64,000 nucleotides of DNA from Pseudomonas sp. StFLB209 (GCF_000829415.1 NZ_AP014637.1:4605001-4669000); one strand, 5' to 3'. Counted from the stretch's first letter, positions 8,760 through 17,909 are shown. Numbers and translations: made by a program. The notes: generated by a model not told the origin, from the sequence alone.

Positions 8760-9748
8760 ATGATCTTTTCCGTAAATCCGCCTTGCCGGTGATCTTGCTT
8801 GCCCTGGCGGGCTGCGCCACGCAGGGCAAGCCACCGCCGACCATCTCGCTCGATGAGCCAGTGCAGGCCCAGCCGCTACCCGAGCCACCCGCGCCGGTGG
8901 AGGTGGTGGCGGTGCCCGAGGTGCTGCCGATGCCGGCGCAGTTGAAGCCATTGCCCGAAGCCGAGGACGCCAAGCCCACGCCGGAGCCAGCCGACGAGAA
9001 GGTGCGCGTCTCTCGGGCCAATGCCGAGGCGCGCGTCGCACCCACGCGCGAGGGATACGTCAACGCAATTCAGGTGTGGCCGTTCACCGATGGCGCGCTC
9101 TACCAAGTCTATGCAGCCGTGGGCCGCGTGACCGTGATTTCGCTCCAGCCGGGCGAGGAGCTGGTGACGGTGGCCGCTGGTGATACCGTGCGCTGGATCG
9201 TGGGCGATACGTCGAGCGGCAGCGGTGCTGACCTGCGCGTCAATGTGCTGGTCAAGCCGATCCGCTCGGGCCTCAAGACCAATCTCGTCATCACCACCAA
9301 CCGCAGGACATACCTGCTGGAGTTGGCTTCGACGGAAAAGACATGGATGGCGTCGGCTTCTTGGGAGTATCCGCGTGACCGGATGCTGGCCTTGCAGCGC
9401 CAGGCGCAGGCGGCCAGCGCCGCCGCGCCGGTGGACTCCGGCTTGTCGCTGGAGAACCTGCGCTTCCGCTACGCGGTCAGCGGTAGCAACCCGCCGTGGA
9501 AGCCGCTGCGCGCATTCGACGACGGGCAGAAGGTCTATATCCAGTTCCCCGCCGGCATCGCGCAAGGCGAGCTGCCGCCGCTGTTCGTGATCGGGCCGGA
9601 AGGCGACGGGCAACTGGTCAACTACCGCTTCCGCTCGCCGTACTACATCGTGGATCGGCTGTTCGGTGCCGCCGAACTGCGCCTGGGCGGGGACAAGGGC
9701 GACGTGGTGCGAATTGAGCGCACGGACGGCGTTGCGCGGAGGAACTGA
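8756..9748 (+). CDS. trbG: TrbG, VirB9-like outer-membrane channel component
   Basis: 330 residues from the ATG that overlaps the trbF stop. The leader ends in a lipobox (LALAGC). A Pro-rich linker (residues about 25-85) follows, then the VirB9 domain: the characteristic GALYQVYAAVGRVTVISLQPGE stretch is seen only in part here, then RSGLKTNLVITTNRRTYLL and the late NYRFRSPYYIVDRLF region. In the envelope it builds the core complex with TrbI. An upstream in-frame extension without a ribosome site was not used. Confidence 0.92.
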   Translation: MNDLFRKSALPVILLALAGCATQGKPPPTISLDEPVQAQPLPEPPAPVEVVAVPEVLPMPAQLKPLPEAEDAKPTPEPADEKVRVSRANAEARVAPTREGYVNAIQVWPFTDGALYQVYAAVGRVTVISLQPGEELVTVAAGDTVRWIVGDTSSGSGADLRVNVLVKPIRSGLKTNLVITTNRRTYLLELASTEKTWMASASWEYPRDRMLALQRQAQAASAAAPVDSGLSLENLRFRYAVSGSNPPWKPLRAFDDGQKVYIQFPAGIAQGELPPLFVIGPEGDGQLVNYRFRSPYYIVDRLFGAAELRLGGDKGDVVRIERTDGVARRN

Positions 9749-9750
9749 CC

Positions 9751-11025
9751 ATGAGCCAGGACGACACCCCCGACCTCGCCATGCCGCAGGCAGGCAAGGT
9801 CGCGCCGGAAGCGGTGGCGCTGCGCGCCCAGCCGCGTCCGGTCACTCGCCTGAACCGGCGCACGCTGGCCATCCTCGTCGGCGGCCTTTCGGTCGCCGTG
9901 CTCGGGGCCACGATCTGGTCGCTGCAACCGCAGCGGCGCAGCGCCGACGAGCAGACCGAGCTATACAACGTCGATCGCGTCTCGAAGTCCGAAGGGCTGG
10001 ATGGTCTGCCGGCCGACTACTCGAAGCTGCCGCCGAAGGTGCCCGAGCTGGGGCCGCCGCTGCCGGGCGACCTCGGCCCTGCCATCGTGAACTCGCAGCA
10101 GCCGGCCGTGGCCGCTTACGCGGCCCCCGGCCACGACCCCAACGATGCCTTGCGCAAGGAGGCGGAAGCCGCTGCGGCTTCGTCGGTGTTCTTCCGCTCG
10201 GGCGGCCAAGGCCAAGCCGCCGCGACCGTGGCGCAGGCGACACCGGGTGCGCCTGGTGGTGCAAGCGCGCTCGCGGCCTTCGACCCACTCGCGGCCGGGC
10301 CGGCATCGGTGGCGACGCAGCCTGCCGACCCGACCGCCGTACAGAACCGGCAAGACCAGAAAGAGGCGTTCCTGAAAGCCGGCTCTACGGAAACCCGCAA
10401 TTCCGGCAATCTGGCGCTGCCGGCGTCGCCCTATCAGGTGATGGCCGGAACCGTGATCGCGGGCGCGCTGGTGACGGGCATCAAGTCGGACTTGCCGGGC
10501 GACGTGATCGCCACGGTGACGGAGCCGGTTTTTGACACGGCAACTGGCAAGTTCCTGCTGATCCCGCAGGGATCGCGCATCCTTGGGCGCTACAACAGCC
10601 AGGTCAGCTACGGGCAGAGCCGTGTGCAGGTGGTGTGGAACCGGGTCATCCTGCCGGACACGTCTTCGCTGACGCTCGACAACCTTGTGGGCACCGATCC
10701 AGCCGGCTACGCCGGCTTGGAAGACGATGTGGACTGGCACTGGAAGCGCATCGTCGCGGGCGCGGTGCTGACGACGCTGCTGGGCGTCGGCGCAGAACTG
10801 GCCGCGCCGGAGAACCGCCAAGACGGCAACCGCATCGTCATCGCCGGGCGTGACAGCGCCCAGGACAGCATCAATCAGGTCGGCCAGGAGATCACCCGAC
10901 GCAACATGAACATCCAGCCGACGCTGACCGAGCGGCCTGGCCTGCCCGTGCGAATCATCGTCAACCGGGATCTGGTGCTGCGGCCGTACCAGCCGCTGTT
11001 CTTCAATCGGGGAGCTTCGCAATGA
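9751..11025 (+). CDS. trbI: TrbI, VirB10-like core-complex protein
   Basis: 424 residues. It has a cytoplasmic N-terminus, one membrane helix (LAILVGGLSVAVLGATIW, about 31-48), a Pro/Ala-rich periplasmic linker and the conserved TrbI/VirB10 beta-barrel domain. In that domain YQVMAGTVIAGALVTGIKSD, FLLIPQGSRILGRYNSQVS and RVQVVWNRVILPD are diagnostic. It spans inner and outer membranes and passes energy from the ATPases to the channel. It ends in a 4-base overlap with the next small gene. Confidence 0.94.
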   Translation: MSQDDTPDLAMPQAGKVAPEAVALRAQPRPVTRLNRRTLAILVGGLSVAVLGATIWSLQPQRRSADEQTELYNVDRVSKSEGLDGLPADYSKLPPKVPELGPPLPGDLGPAIVNSQQPAVAAYAAPGHDPNDALRKEAEAAAASSVFFRSGGQGQAAATVAQATPGAPGGASALAAFDPLAAGPASVATQPADPTAVQNRQDQKEAFLKAGSTETRNSGNLALPASPYQVMAGTVIAGALVTGIKSDLPGDVIATVTEPVFDTATGKFLLIPQGSRILGRYNSQVSYGQSRVQVVWNRVILPDTSSLTLDNLVGTDPAGYAGLEDDVDWHWKRIVAGAVLTTLLGVGAELAAPENRQDGNRIVIAGRDSAQDSINQVGQEITRRNMNIQPTLTERPGLPVRIIVNRDLVLRPYQPLFFNRGASQ

Positions 11026-11264
11026 GCACGACCAAGAAGCTGCGGCTCGGGCCGCTGCCCAAGACCGAAAGCGTCAAACTGACCTTTGCCTGCCCGGCCA
11101 GCTTGAAAGCCGACCTCGACCGCTACGCCGCGCTGCACGCGCAGGCGTATGGCGAGGCGGTCGATGCAGAGAAGTTGATCCCGCACATGCTGGAGGCGTT
11201 TATGGCGGGGGATCGGGGATTCAAGCGCACACAGCCCAAGAACGGAAAAGCCGCCCCTGCGTGA
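11022..11264 (+). CDS. DUF2274 protein, last gene of the trb operon
   Basis: 80 residues, translationally coupled to trbI. The sequence is simple: a positively charged start (KKLRLGPLPKTES), a strand VKLTFACPASLKADLDRYA and helices around AEKLIPHMLEAFMAGDRGF. This resembles an RHH-like fold, as in other DUF2274 proteins found after trbI in ICEs. No function is known. Its stop lies within a strong hairpin, so it closes the transfer operon. Confidence 0.8.
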   Translation: MSTTKKLRLGPLPKTESVKLTFACPASLKADLDRYAALHAQAYGEAVDAEKLIPHMLEAFMAGDRGFKRTQPKNGKAAPA

Positions 11265-11275
11265 ACAGGGGCGGC
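11250..11275. terminator. Bidirectional hairpin terminator between trb operon and tRNA
   Basis: A perfect 10-bp stem (GCCGCCCCTG / CAGGGGCGGC) with a 6-base loop. On the minus strand it is followed at once by a TTTT run, so it should end the leftward tRNA-Leu transcript. On the plus strand the T run is weak (TCT). The stop codon of the DUF2274 gene lies inside the hairpin. Confidence 0.8.
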
Positions 11276-11282
11276 TCTGGAT

Positions 11283-11600
11283 TGGTGCCCGAGGCCGGAA
11301 TCGAACCGGCACGCCTTTCGGCGAGGGATTTTCTTACCACTTCGACTTTCGCCGCCGCCCTGCTCAAACGCAGGGCGTTCGTGGTCTGGAGCACGCCTTC
11401 ACCATAGCCTTGCGGCCGTAGGTGCCCGCCGTCTGCTCTCTACACCTTCCCAAGCTGTAGCTTGGGCTTGGCTCGGCGTTGGCTCGGATGCAAAAGCATC
11501 CAGGGCGTTCGCCGACTTTGACGGGCTTCACTTCGGGCGTTTCCCCCCGAAGGCTCAAATTGTTCAAGTCCCTTGTGTCTACCGATTTCACCACTCGGGC
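11283..11600 (-). tRNA. tRNA-Leu(UAA) interrupted by a group I intron
   Basis: Read on the minus strand, the two exons join to a full class II leucine tRNA. The acceptor stem is GCCCGAG/CTCGGGC (7 perfect pairs) with encoded CCA; D stem GTG/CAC; anticodon stem AGGGA/TCCCT around the loop CTTAAAA (anticodon TAA); long variable arm CGCC-GAAA-GGCG; T stem GCCGG/CCGGC. The 5' exon is 11600-11566 (35 nt) and the 3' exon 11332-11283 (50 nt). The break falls between U34 and A35, the position of the known group I introns of cyanobacterial and plastid tRNA-Leu(UAA). The gene lies inside the ICE end and has no convincing promoter of its own. Confidence 0.92.
11333..11565 (-). ncRNA. Group I intron (233 nt) in tRNA-Leu(UAA)
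   Basis: The exon before it ends in U and the intron ends in G, the rule for group I introns. P1 can form from exon CUU and the internal guide GAG (14 nt into the helix), with the usual U-G pair at the splice site. A P4/P5-like segment (AACGCCGAGCCAAGCC) and a core segment (GGTGTAGAGAGCAGACGG) resemble the cyanobacterial tRNA-Leu intron as I remember it. P7 pairs GAGCA with TGCTC, a change on both sides relative to the cyanobacterial ACTC/GAGT. There is no open reading frame for a homing endonuclease, and the size suits a minimal IC3 ribozyme. Self-splicing is inferred from structure. Confidence 0.88.
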
Positions 11601-11744
11601 GTAGTGCTCAACGCACTGAAAACACCTACCTCCATCTACTGGCGCCTAGCTGGCCCCTGGCCGTCAAGCCTAGCTGCAAAGCTACAGCTCGGATGCCCGC
11701 AAACCGTTGTCACTATTGACCTTCTGGCTCGGTAGTTCTAGCAG

Positions 11745-11777
11745 AAAGGACTTGACAAAACAGATTTTAAGTCCCTT
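11745..11777. other. Probable ICE attachment site (att junction)
   Basis: Homology to the chromosomal tRNA-Leu(UAA) stops here after GACTTAAAATC (minus strand). The break is flanked by imperfect inverted 9-mers, AAAGGACTT (11745-11753) and AAGTCCCTT (11769-11777), differing at one base. Such inverted core sites around an anticodon loop are what tyrosine recombinases of tRNA-targeting elements use. The other end of the ICE is outside the window, so the repeat cannot be confirmed. Confidence 0.6.
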
Positions 11778-11803
11778 GCGTCTACCAATTTCGCCATCGG
11801 GGC
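11763..11803 (-). pseudogene. 5' part of chromosomal tRNA-Leu(UAA), cut in the anticodon arm
   Basis: On the minus strand the sequence begins with an acceptor half GCCCCGA, a D arm (GGCGAAATTGGTAGACGC) and the anticodon stem-loop AGGGA-CTTAAAA-TC. It then changes to unrelated sequence, so the rest of the anticodon stem, the variable arm, the T arm and the 3' acceptor strand are missing. The acceptor differs from the ICE-borne tRNA-Leu (GCCCCGA versus GCCCGAG), so this is a separate gene. It is best read as the host tRNA-Leu(UAA) interrupted by ICE integration. Confidence 0.8.
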
Positions 11804-11821
11804 ATAACGACAAGAGCAGGG

Positions 11822-11850
11822 AATATATACATCAAGGCCCTGCGAAGCAA
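11822..11850 (-). promoter_or_regulatory. Stable-RNA-type sigma-70 promoter of the tRNA locus
   Basis: On the minus strand: -35 TTGCTT, a 17-base spacer, -10 TATATT, then a GC-rich discriminator (CCCTGC) typical of stringently controlled tRNA promoters. The expected start lies about 10 bases before the truncated tRNA. Transcription would run through the tRNA fragment and a ~160-base spacer into the intron-containing tRNA-Leu. The spacer itself (11601-11744) holds short hairpins, such as AGTGC/GCACT next to the tRNA, but no gene. Confidence 0.7.
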
Positions 11851-11965
11851 GCCTGTCGGGTGCCGAGATGGCACAAGATGTTGCATTTCAGGCAAATTAA
11901 AAAATCTCGACAAATCATGGGCCTACAAAACAACGCTGAAATACGGCTTTAGCGTTCGGACGGTC

Positions 11966-12565
11966 TCACAGGCGTCTGAACGTGATCACCCACACCAGCG
12001 GGTTATCGCTCCAGGATTGCTCTCGGTGTGAAACCTGCCACCAACTGGCGAAGGCGATCACCGGGGTGGGACTGAGACCGGTGTGCGGGGCGGGCAAATG
12101 ATTGGCGAAGTACACCTGGATACTGTCATTCACAGGGTAAAAACCTTCAGCCTGTGCCTGCTCATCGGTGATGTCGTGCAGTTGCTCGGTACTGATACTG
12201 ATGACTTCTATCAGGCCGCGTGAAGCTTGGCGGGGCATCGAGCGACTGGGGCGGTGCCACCAGGCGGGATGGTCGGCGGGCGCTGCTGCGCTATTGAACG
12301 CCTCGGGAGGTGTGTGCTGATAGCTCTGCCCGGATTGCAGGGTCATGTCCACGAAGTGTTTGAGTTGACGATGCCTTGTCAGGCTGTATCTCGATTCCCA
12401 GAGGCCATAGGCGTAACAATCCTCTTTGAGCCACAAGCGTGTGCCGGGCGGCCCGTAGGGGCAGGCCGGTGGGGAGCGGGCGGTGATCGTGCGACGGGTG
12501 ACCGTCTTTCTGTCTGCCAGAATGGTATCGACCATTGTTGTGCTGAATAAAATAGAGCGTTCCAT
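11966..12565 (-). CDS. Phage-type ASCH/PUA-like hypothetical protein
   Basis: 199 residues. The N-terminus (MERSILFSTTMVDTILADRKTVTRR) resembles small phage and genomic-island proteins with an ASCH-like, RNA-binding PUA fold, in which a Lys-Thr-Xaa-Thr-Arg-Arg core follows the first helix. WLKEDCYAYG and the late EAQAEGFYP and FASWWQV stretches fit the same family. The ATG at 12565 was chosen because GAGG lies 9 bases upstream; a GTG five codons earlier overlaps that site. The substrate is unknown. It may be cargo picked up beside the tRNA locus. Confidence 0.55.
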   Translation of the reverse strand: MERSILFSTTMVDTILADRKTVTRRTITARSPPACPYGPPGTRLWLKEDCYAYGLWESRYSLTRHRQLKHFVDMTLQSGQSYQHTPPEAFNSAAAPADHPAWWHRPSRSMPRQASRGLIEVISISTEQLHDITDEQAQAEGFYPVNDSIQVYFANHLPAPHTGLSPTPVIAFASWWQVSHREQSWSDNPLVWVITFRRL

Positions 12566-12700
12566 GACAATTAGCCTCACTGAATCGAATGTTCACCTCA
12601 TTACAACACAGCCCGAGGCCAAGGCGAGGCCTGTCAATGGGCTTCAAGTGCCTAACCGATGAATCGTCGTCAGGAACGGCTCCGGCATTCAGTAAAGACA

Positions 12701-12730
12701 GCCGCAGCCCCGAATTATCGAGGCTGCGGC
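12701..12730 (-). terminator. Hairpin terminator after the siderophore receptor
   Basis: A perfect 9-bp stem (GCCGCAGCC / GGCTGCGGC) with a 12-base loop, 7 bases past the stop of the minus-strand receptor. The T stretch on the minus strand is modest (TGTCTTTA). Confidence 0.65.
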
Positions 12731-12736
12731 AATCAT

Positions 12737-14944
12737 TTAGAACGAGTAGTTGGCCGACAGAATGGCCGCGCGCGAATCACCGTATTCGATGGCTGACGAA
12801 CGCGCAGCAGTACCGTTCTGCTGACGCACACGCTCTACATAGTCTTCGTCGAACAGGTTGTTGACGTTGAGTTGCAGGTCGAAGTTCTTGTTGACCTGAT
12901 AGGCCAGCATTGCGTTGTGCACCCAGTAATCATCCAGCTTGGCTGTAGTGCTGGAGCTGACGTTACGCTCGCTGACATAGCGGGCACCGTAGCCGACAGT
13001 GAAGCCTGCTGGCAGTTTGTAGGTGGTCCACAGGTTGAGCGAGCGCGGCGGGGTGTTGCCCAGCGCCTGGCCTTCACGGGCAATACCGGCAGCGGTGTCG
13101 GCGGCCTTGAGGGTTTCGCTGCTGAGGATGGTGTAGTTGGCGAACACATCCCACTCTTTGCTGATGTGGCCAGTCACGCCGAACTCGATACCGTCTACAC
13201 GCTGCTCGCCAGCCAGTTGCGTCGAGCCATCAGCCATGGTTTCCCGGGCGTTGCTCTTCTCGACGCGGAAAATGGCGGCATCGAGTTGCAGGCGCTTGTC
13301 GAGCAGTTCCCACTTGGTGCCCAGTTCCCAGGTTTCGTTCTTTTCCGGGTCCAGATTCTCGGTGGTGGCGCTCAGACCGCCGCCGCTGGAGGCCAGGCTT
13401 TCAGCCGACGGGTTGAAAGAGTTGCCCCAGGCCAGGTAAATGCGACCGTTTTCGACGGGTTTGTAGACCAGGCCTGCACGGCTGCTGACTTTGTCGTCGC
13501 TCGATTTGAAGCGGCTGGTGCGGACCTTGGCGGGCGAGAAGCCGTCGGCTTCGCCTTCAAAGTGGTCGTAGCGTACACCCAGGTTCAGGTCCCACTGCTC
13601 GTGCAGGGCGATGGTGTCGAAGGCATACAGCGCGTGGTTGGTCAGCTCGGTTTCGGTATAGGCCGTAGTGGCCTTGGCGGTTGGGCCGGCCCAGTAGCCC
13701 GGCGGGTTGCTCAGCGAGTAACCGGCGGCCGGGTAGTTGCCAATGCCGTAGTTGTAGGTCTTCAGATCCAGCGTCTCGCGAGAGATCTCGACACCGGTCA
13801 CCAGGTCGTGGCGCATGCCCAGCAGGTTGAAGTTGCTGATCAGGTTGGTCTGGTTGATCCACATTTCGGTGCTGGCGTGGCGGCCATAGGCTTGCGGGCC
13901 GGCTGGCAGGTAGCGACCGGCAGGCAGCCCGGCAGTGTTGACGTGGGACGCCGAGACGGTGGTGTCACGGGTGATGTGACTGAACCGGGTCAGGTTCTGC
14001 AGGCGCAGATTGTCGTTGAAGTCGTGCTCGAAATTGGCGGTGAAGGCGTTCTGCTCGATCTTCTCTTTATCGAGGTTTCTCCAGCCGAAATAATCTTCAC
14101 GGCTGACCCCGGCCAGCTTCTTGCCATCAAGCGCCGGCACGCCGTAGTCCGGGGTGTTGTCGTCGGTCTGGTGGAACGCGCTGAGGGTCAGGCGCGTGTC
14201 GTCGCTCAGGCCCAGGCGCAGCGACGGCGCGATGCCCCAGCGTTCACGCTCGATCACGTCGCGGCCGGCCACGTCGTTCTTGTGGCCCATCAGGTTCAGG
14301 CGAAACGCGCTGTCGGTGCCCACCCCTTCCAGCGGCTGGTTGGTGTCGACAGTGGCGCGGTAGTAGCTGTCGGTGCCGAGACTGCCGCCCAGACGGGTGA
14401 AGGCACGATCCATTGGCTGCTTGCTGATGATGTTGATGCTGCCGCCGGTGGTGCCGGCGCCGCCGAACACCGAGTTCGGGCCTTTGATGACCTCGACCTG
14501 ATCGATGTTGAACGTGTCGGTACGGCTGGTCTGGGCGCTGTCACGCAGGCCGTCGATCTGGATGTTGCTGTTGGCCGAGAAGCCGCGAATGTTGATGCTG
14601 TCGCCGGAACCGCCGCCGCCTTCACCGGCGTTGAAGGTGATGCCGGACACGTTGGACAGCACCTGGCGCAGGCTGAGGGCTTGCTGCTCCTGGATCACCT
14701 GGGCGGGAACCACGGTGATGGTCTGTGGGGTGTCGACCAGTTGCGTGGTGATCTTGCTGGACGCCGAACGTTCGGTCTTGTAAGCGCCTTCGCCGGCAGC
14801 ATCGACATTGATGTTGTCCAGTTGGACAGCCTTGTCGCGGGGTTGCTCGGCCAGCGCGTGTCCGGCGCAGGAAGCAACAGCCAGGCCTAGGGCGGAGAGC
14901 ATCAGCGGGTTGGCTGAGCGGGTAGGGGTAAGCTTGCTAGTCAT
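12737..14944 (-). CDS. TonB-dependent siderophore receptor (catecholate type)
   Basis: 735 residues from the ATG at 14944, which has AGGT about 10 bases upstream. A signal peptide ends near GHALA. The plug domain shows DTPQTITVVPAQVI and the segment VEVIKGPNSVFGGAG, with the GGSINIISKQP signature of ferri-siderophore receptors. The rest is a beta-barrel, ending in a C-terminal aromatic residue (SANYSF). The overall look is that of the Fiu/FhuE/FepA-like superfamily. It imports a ferric siderophore across the outer membrane with TonB energy. No STN domain is present, so it is controlled by iron rather than by a surface-signalling sigma factor. It is monocistronic. Confidence 0.88.
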   Translation of the reverse strand: MTSKLTPTRSANPLMLSALGLAVASCAGHALAEQPRDKAVQLDNINVDAAGEGAYKTERSASSKITTQLVDTPQTITVVPAQVIQEQQALSLRQVLSNVSGITFNAGEGGGGSGDSINIRGFSANSNIQIDGLRDSAQTSRTDTFNIDQVEVIKGPNSVFGGAGTTGGSINIISKQPMDRAFTRLGGSLGTDSYYRATVDTNQPLEGVGTDSAFRLNLMGHKNDVAGRDVIERERWGIAPSLRLGLSDDTRLTLSAFHQTDDNTPDYGVPALDGKKLAGVSREDYFGWRNLDKEKIEQNAFTANFEHDFNDNLRLQNLTRFSHITRDTTVSASHVNTAGLPAGRYLPAGPQAYGRHASTEMWINQTNLISNFNLLGMRHDLVTGVEISRETLDLKTYNYGIGNYPAAGYSLSNPPGYWAGPTAKATTAYTETELTNHALYAFDTIALHEQWDLNLGVRYDHFEGEADGFSPAKVRTSRFKSSDDKVSSRAGLVYKPVENGRIYLAWGNSFNPSAESLASSGGGLSATTENLDPEKNETWELGTKWELLDKRLQLDAAIFRVEKSNARETMADGSTQLAGEQRVDGIEFGVTGHISKEWDVFANYTILSSETLKAADTAAGIAREGQALGNTPPRSLNLWTTYKLPAGFTVGYGARYVSERNVSSSTTAKLDDYWVHNAMLAYQVNKNFDLQLNVNNLFDEDYVERVRQQNGTAARSSAIEYGDSRAAILSANYSF

Positions 14945-15021
14945 GAACAACGCTACCTTTGAGAATCCAAGTCGTGTTTTTTTTGATAGTTATTTGCATT
15001 TCTGCGGCCGCGAATATTGCT

Positions 15022-15040
15022 GATAATCATTATTATTTAC
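15022..15040. promoter_or_regulatory. Fur box upstream of the siderophore receptor
   Basis: GATAATCATTATTATTTAC matches the 19-bp Fur consensus (GATAATGATAATCATTATC) at most positions. It lies about 78 bases before the receptor start, in the only clearly AT-rich patch of the region. Iron-dependent repression of the receptor is the natural reading. Confidence 0.7.
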
Positions 15041-15215
15041 AATAGTTTGTAATGAAATGTTTTCTGTGTAAGCTTTTCATTACAAATGAGCGGTTTTCCC
15101 GGCGCCGATCTGGCAAAGCAGAACGGACAGTTTCGGCAATCCCGCGGAGGGAGGCAGTCAGGCCCAGGCTCCGCGATGGCCAGAGCCTGACGACAAAATG
15201 TGCAGGAAAAGGCCG

Positions 15216-16304
15216 TCAGGCCAGTACGGCGACGCTCTTGATCTGCGCCCACAGCGGCTGACCGGGCTGCAGTTGCAGCAGGTCGCGGGAGTAGCGGGTG
15301 ATCCGCGCCAGCAGCAAGGTGCCACCGGCATCAAGCTGGACCATGACATGCGCCGGGTGGTCCGCCGCGACCTCTTTGATCACCACCACCGGCAAGCGGT
15401 TGAGGATGCTGCTGTGTTCGTCGGGTTGCCGGGTCAGGCTCACGTCGCGGGCCTGCACCTTGAACCGCAGGCGGCTGCCGACCGCCTGCGGGGCATGGGC
15501 GATGCGCATCGTCTGGTTGCTGCCGGGCAGGTTCAGGGTCAGCAACTGGTACTCAGGGTCATAACCGCCAGTTACGCCCTCAATCACTACCCCGGCATCC
15601 GCTTGCATGGCGATCGGCAAGTCAAGACGCGCCAGGGTTTGCTGCAACGGGCCGCTGGCGATGGCCTGGCCTTCGCTCATCAGTACCAGATGGTCAGCCA
15701 GCCGCGCGACTTCGTCTTGAGAGTGGCTGACATACAGCATCGGGATGCGCAGTTCGCTGTGCAGGCGCTCCAGATACGGCAGGATCTCCGCCTTGCGCTT
15801 GCCATCGAGCGCCGCCAGTGGCTCATCGAGCAGTAACAAGCGCGGGCTGGTCAATAGGGCGCGGGTAATCCCCACCCTTTGCCGTTCACCGCCAGACAGT
15901 TTGTCCGGTTGCCTGTCCAGCAAGTGACCGATGCCCATCAGTTCGACTGCCTGGTCCATCTGCACGACGCGCTGCGTGGTCGCCACGCGTTTCTGGCCAA
16001 ATTCCAGATTGCCGCGCACGCTCAAATGAGCGAACAGGCTGGCCTCCTGAAACACATAACCCAGCGCGCGTTTGTAGGTGGGCACGAAAGTGCGCCGTGC
16101 CGTGTCGTGCCAGACCTCGCCATTGACCTGGATGAACGCGCTGGCGGCCTGTTCCAGGCCGGCCACGCAACGCAGGCAGGTGGTCTTGCCTGAGCCTGAA
16201 TGCCCGAACAGTGCGGTAACGCCCTGGCCAGGCAGGTCGAGGTCTACATCCAGGGCGAAGTCGCTAAACGCCAGCTTCAGGCGAATCTGCAAGCCGTCGC
16301 TCAT
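15216..16304 (-). CDS. modC: ModC, molybdate ABC transporter ATPase
   Basis: 362 residues. The ABC domain has Walker [10 protein letters not shown], signature LSGGERQRV and Walker [15 protein letters not shown]-terminal TOBE/Mop-like molybdate-binding domain (about 290-362) follows, which separates ModC from other importers. It drives molybdate uptake for enzymes such as the nitrate reductase at 32-36 kb. The ATG at 16304 follows the modB stop directly; a GTG one codon earlier is possible. Confidence 0.93.
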   Translation of the reverse strand: MSDGLQIRLKLAFSDFALDVDLDLPGQGVTALFGHSGSGKTTCLRCVAGLEQAASAFIQVNGEVWHDTARRTFVPTYKRALGYVFQEASLFAHLSVRGNLEFGQKRVATTQRVVQMDQAVELMGIGHLLDRQPDKLSGGERQRVGITRALLTSPRLLLLDEPLAALDGKRKAEILPYLERLHSELRIPMLYVSHSQDEVARLADHLVLMSEGQAIASGPLQQTLARLDLPIAMQADAGVVIEGVTGGYDPEYQLLTLNLPGSNQTMRIAHAPQAVGSRLRFKVQARDVSLTRQPDEHSSILNRLPVVVIKEVAADHPAHVMVQLDAGGTLLLARITRYSRDLLQLQPGQPLWAQIKSVAVLA

Positions 16305-16307
16305 CAC

Positions 16308-16988
16308 TCAACTCCAGACGCTTTTGTTCTTGCCGCTGGAGTAAAGCGCCAACAGAACCAGGAAAGAAAACACCAGCATGATACCCGCCAGCCAGTGGGC
16401 TTGTTCATAAGCCATGGATTCGACATGATCGAAAATCTGTACCGATACGACACGGGTCTTGTCCGGAATATTACCGCCGATCATTAATACCACCCCGAAC
16501 TCTCCGACCGTATGCGCGAATCCTAAAATTGCGCCCGTCAGGTAACCGGGTTTGGCCAGTGGCAGTATAACGTGAAAGAACGTGTCCCACGGCCCGGCGC
16601 GCAGCGTCGCGGCCACTTCCAGAGGGCGTTTGCCCATGGCTGAAAACGCATTCTGTAGCGGTTGCACGACAAAGGGCAGCGAATACACCACCGAGCCGGC
16701 CAGCAGACCGGCAAAACTGAAGGTCAGGGTGCCAAGCCCCAGGCTCTGGGTCAGTTGCCCGACATAGCCGTGGGGGCCCATCAGCAACAGCAGATAAAAG
16801 CCGATCACCGTGGGCGGCAGCACCAGAGGCAGGGCCACCACAGCACCGATCGGGCCCTTGAGCCACGAGCGGGTATGCGTCAGCCACAGTGCGATGGGCG
16901 TGCCGACCACCATAAGAATCAGGGTGGTCAGCGAGGCCAGCTTGAAGGTCAGCCAGATCGCGCCCAGATCGCTGCTGTCTAACGGCAT
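16308..16988 (-). CDS. modB: ModB, molybdate ABC transporter permease
   Basis: 226 residues with five or so membrane helices and the permease EAA loop ([23 protein letters not shown]). ModB forms the membrane channel with ModC and accepts molybdate from ModA. Its start is directly after the modA stop, so the three genes form one operon (modABC, minus strand). Confidence 0.93.
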   Translation of the reverse strand: MPLDSSDLGAIWLTFKLASLTTLILMVVGTPIALWLTHTRSWLKGPIGAVVALPLVLPPTVIGFYLLLLMGPHGYVGQLTQSLGLGTLTFSFAGLLAGSVVYSLPFVVQPLQNAFSAMGKRPLEVAATLRAGPWDTFFHVILPLAKPGYLTGAILGFAHTVGEFGVVLMIGGNIPDKTRVVSVQIFDHVESMAYEQAHWLAGIMLVFSFLVLLALYSSGKNKSVWS

Positions 16989-17801
<813 letters not shown>

Positions 17802-17810
17802 TCAGGGTTT

Positions 17811-17837
17811 TCGCTATAAGCAGAAATATATAGCGAT
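17811..17837. promoter_or_regulatory. ModE box upstream of modABC
   Basis: An inverted repeat with arms TCGCTATAAG and ATATATAGCGAT around a short centre, close to the ModE operator (ATCGNTATATA, 6-7 bases, TATATAACGAT). It lies 55-81 bases before modA, where ModE-molybdate would repress the operon. No modE gene is present in the window. Confidence 0.75.
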
Positions 17838-17909
17838 AACTCATAGGCAGGGAAGTGCTGATTTCAAAGTGACAGCTCAGCAAATGCTCTCGAAACAACC
17901 TGATTGACT

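Noticed and set aside
11283..11803. Two broken tRNA-Leu halves (a decayed duplication)
   Set aside because: The right-hand half of the first gene pairs exactly with its left-hand half over all stems, and the insert has group I splice-site and core features. So that gene is intron-containing, not broken. Only the second, GCCCCGA-type copy is truncated.
12872..14890. 672-residue plus-strand open frame
   Set aside because: Antisense shadow of the TonB receptor, with repetitive low-complexity composition and no ribosome site.
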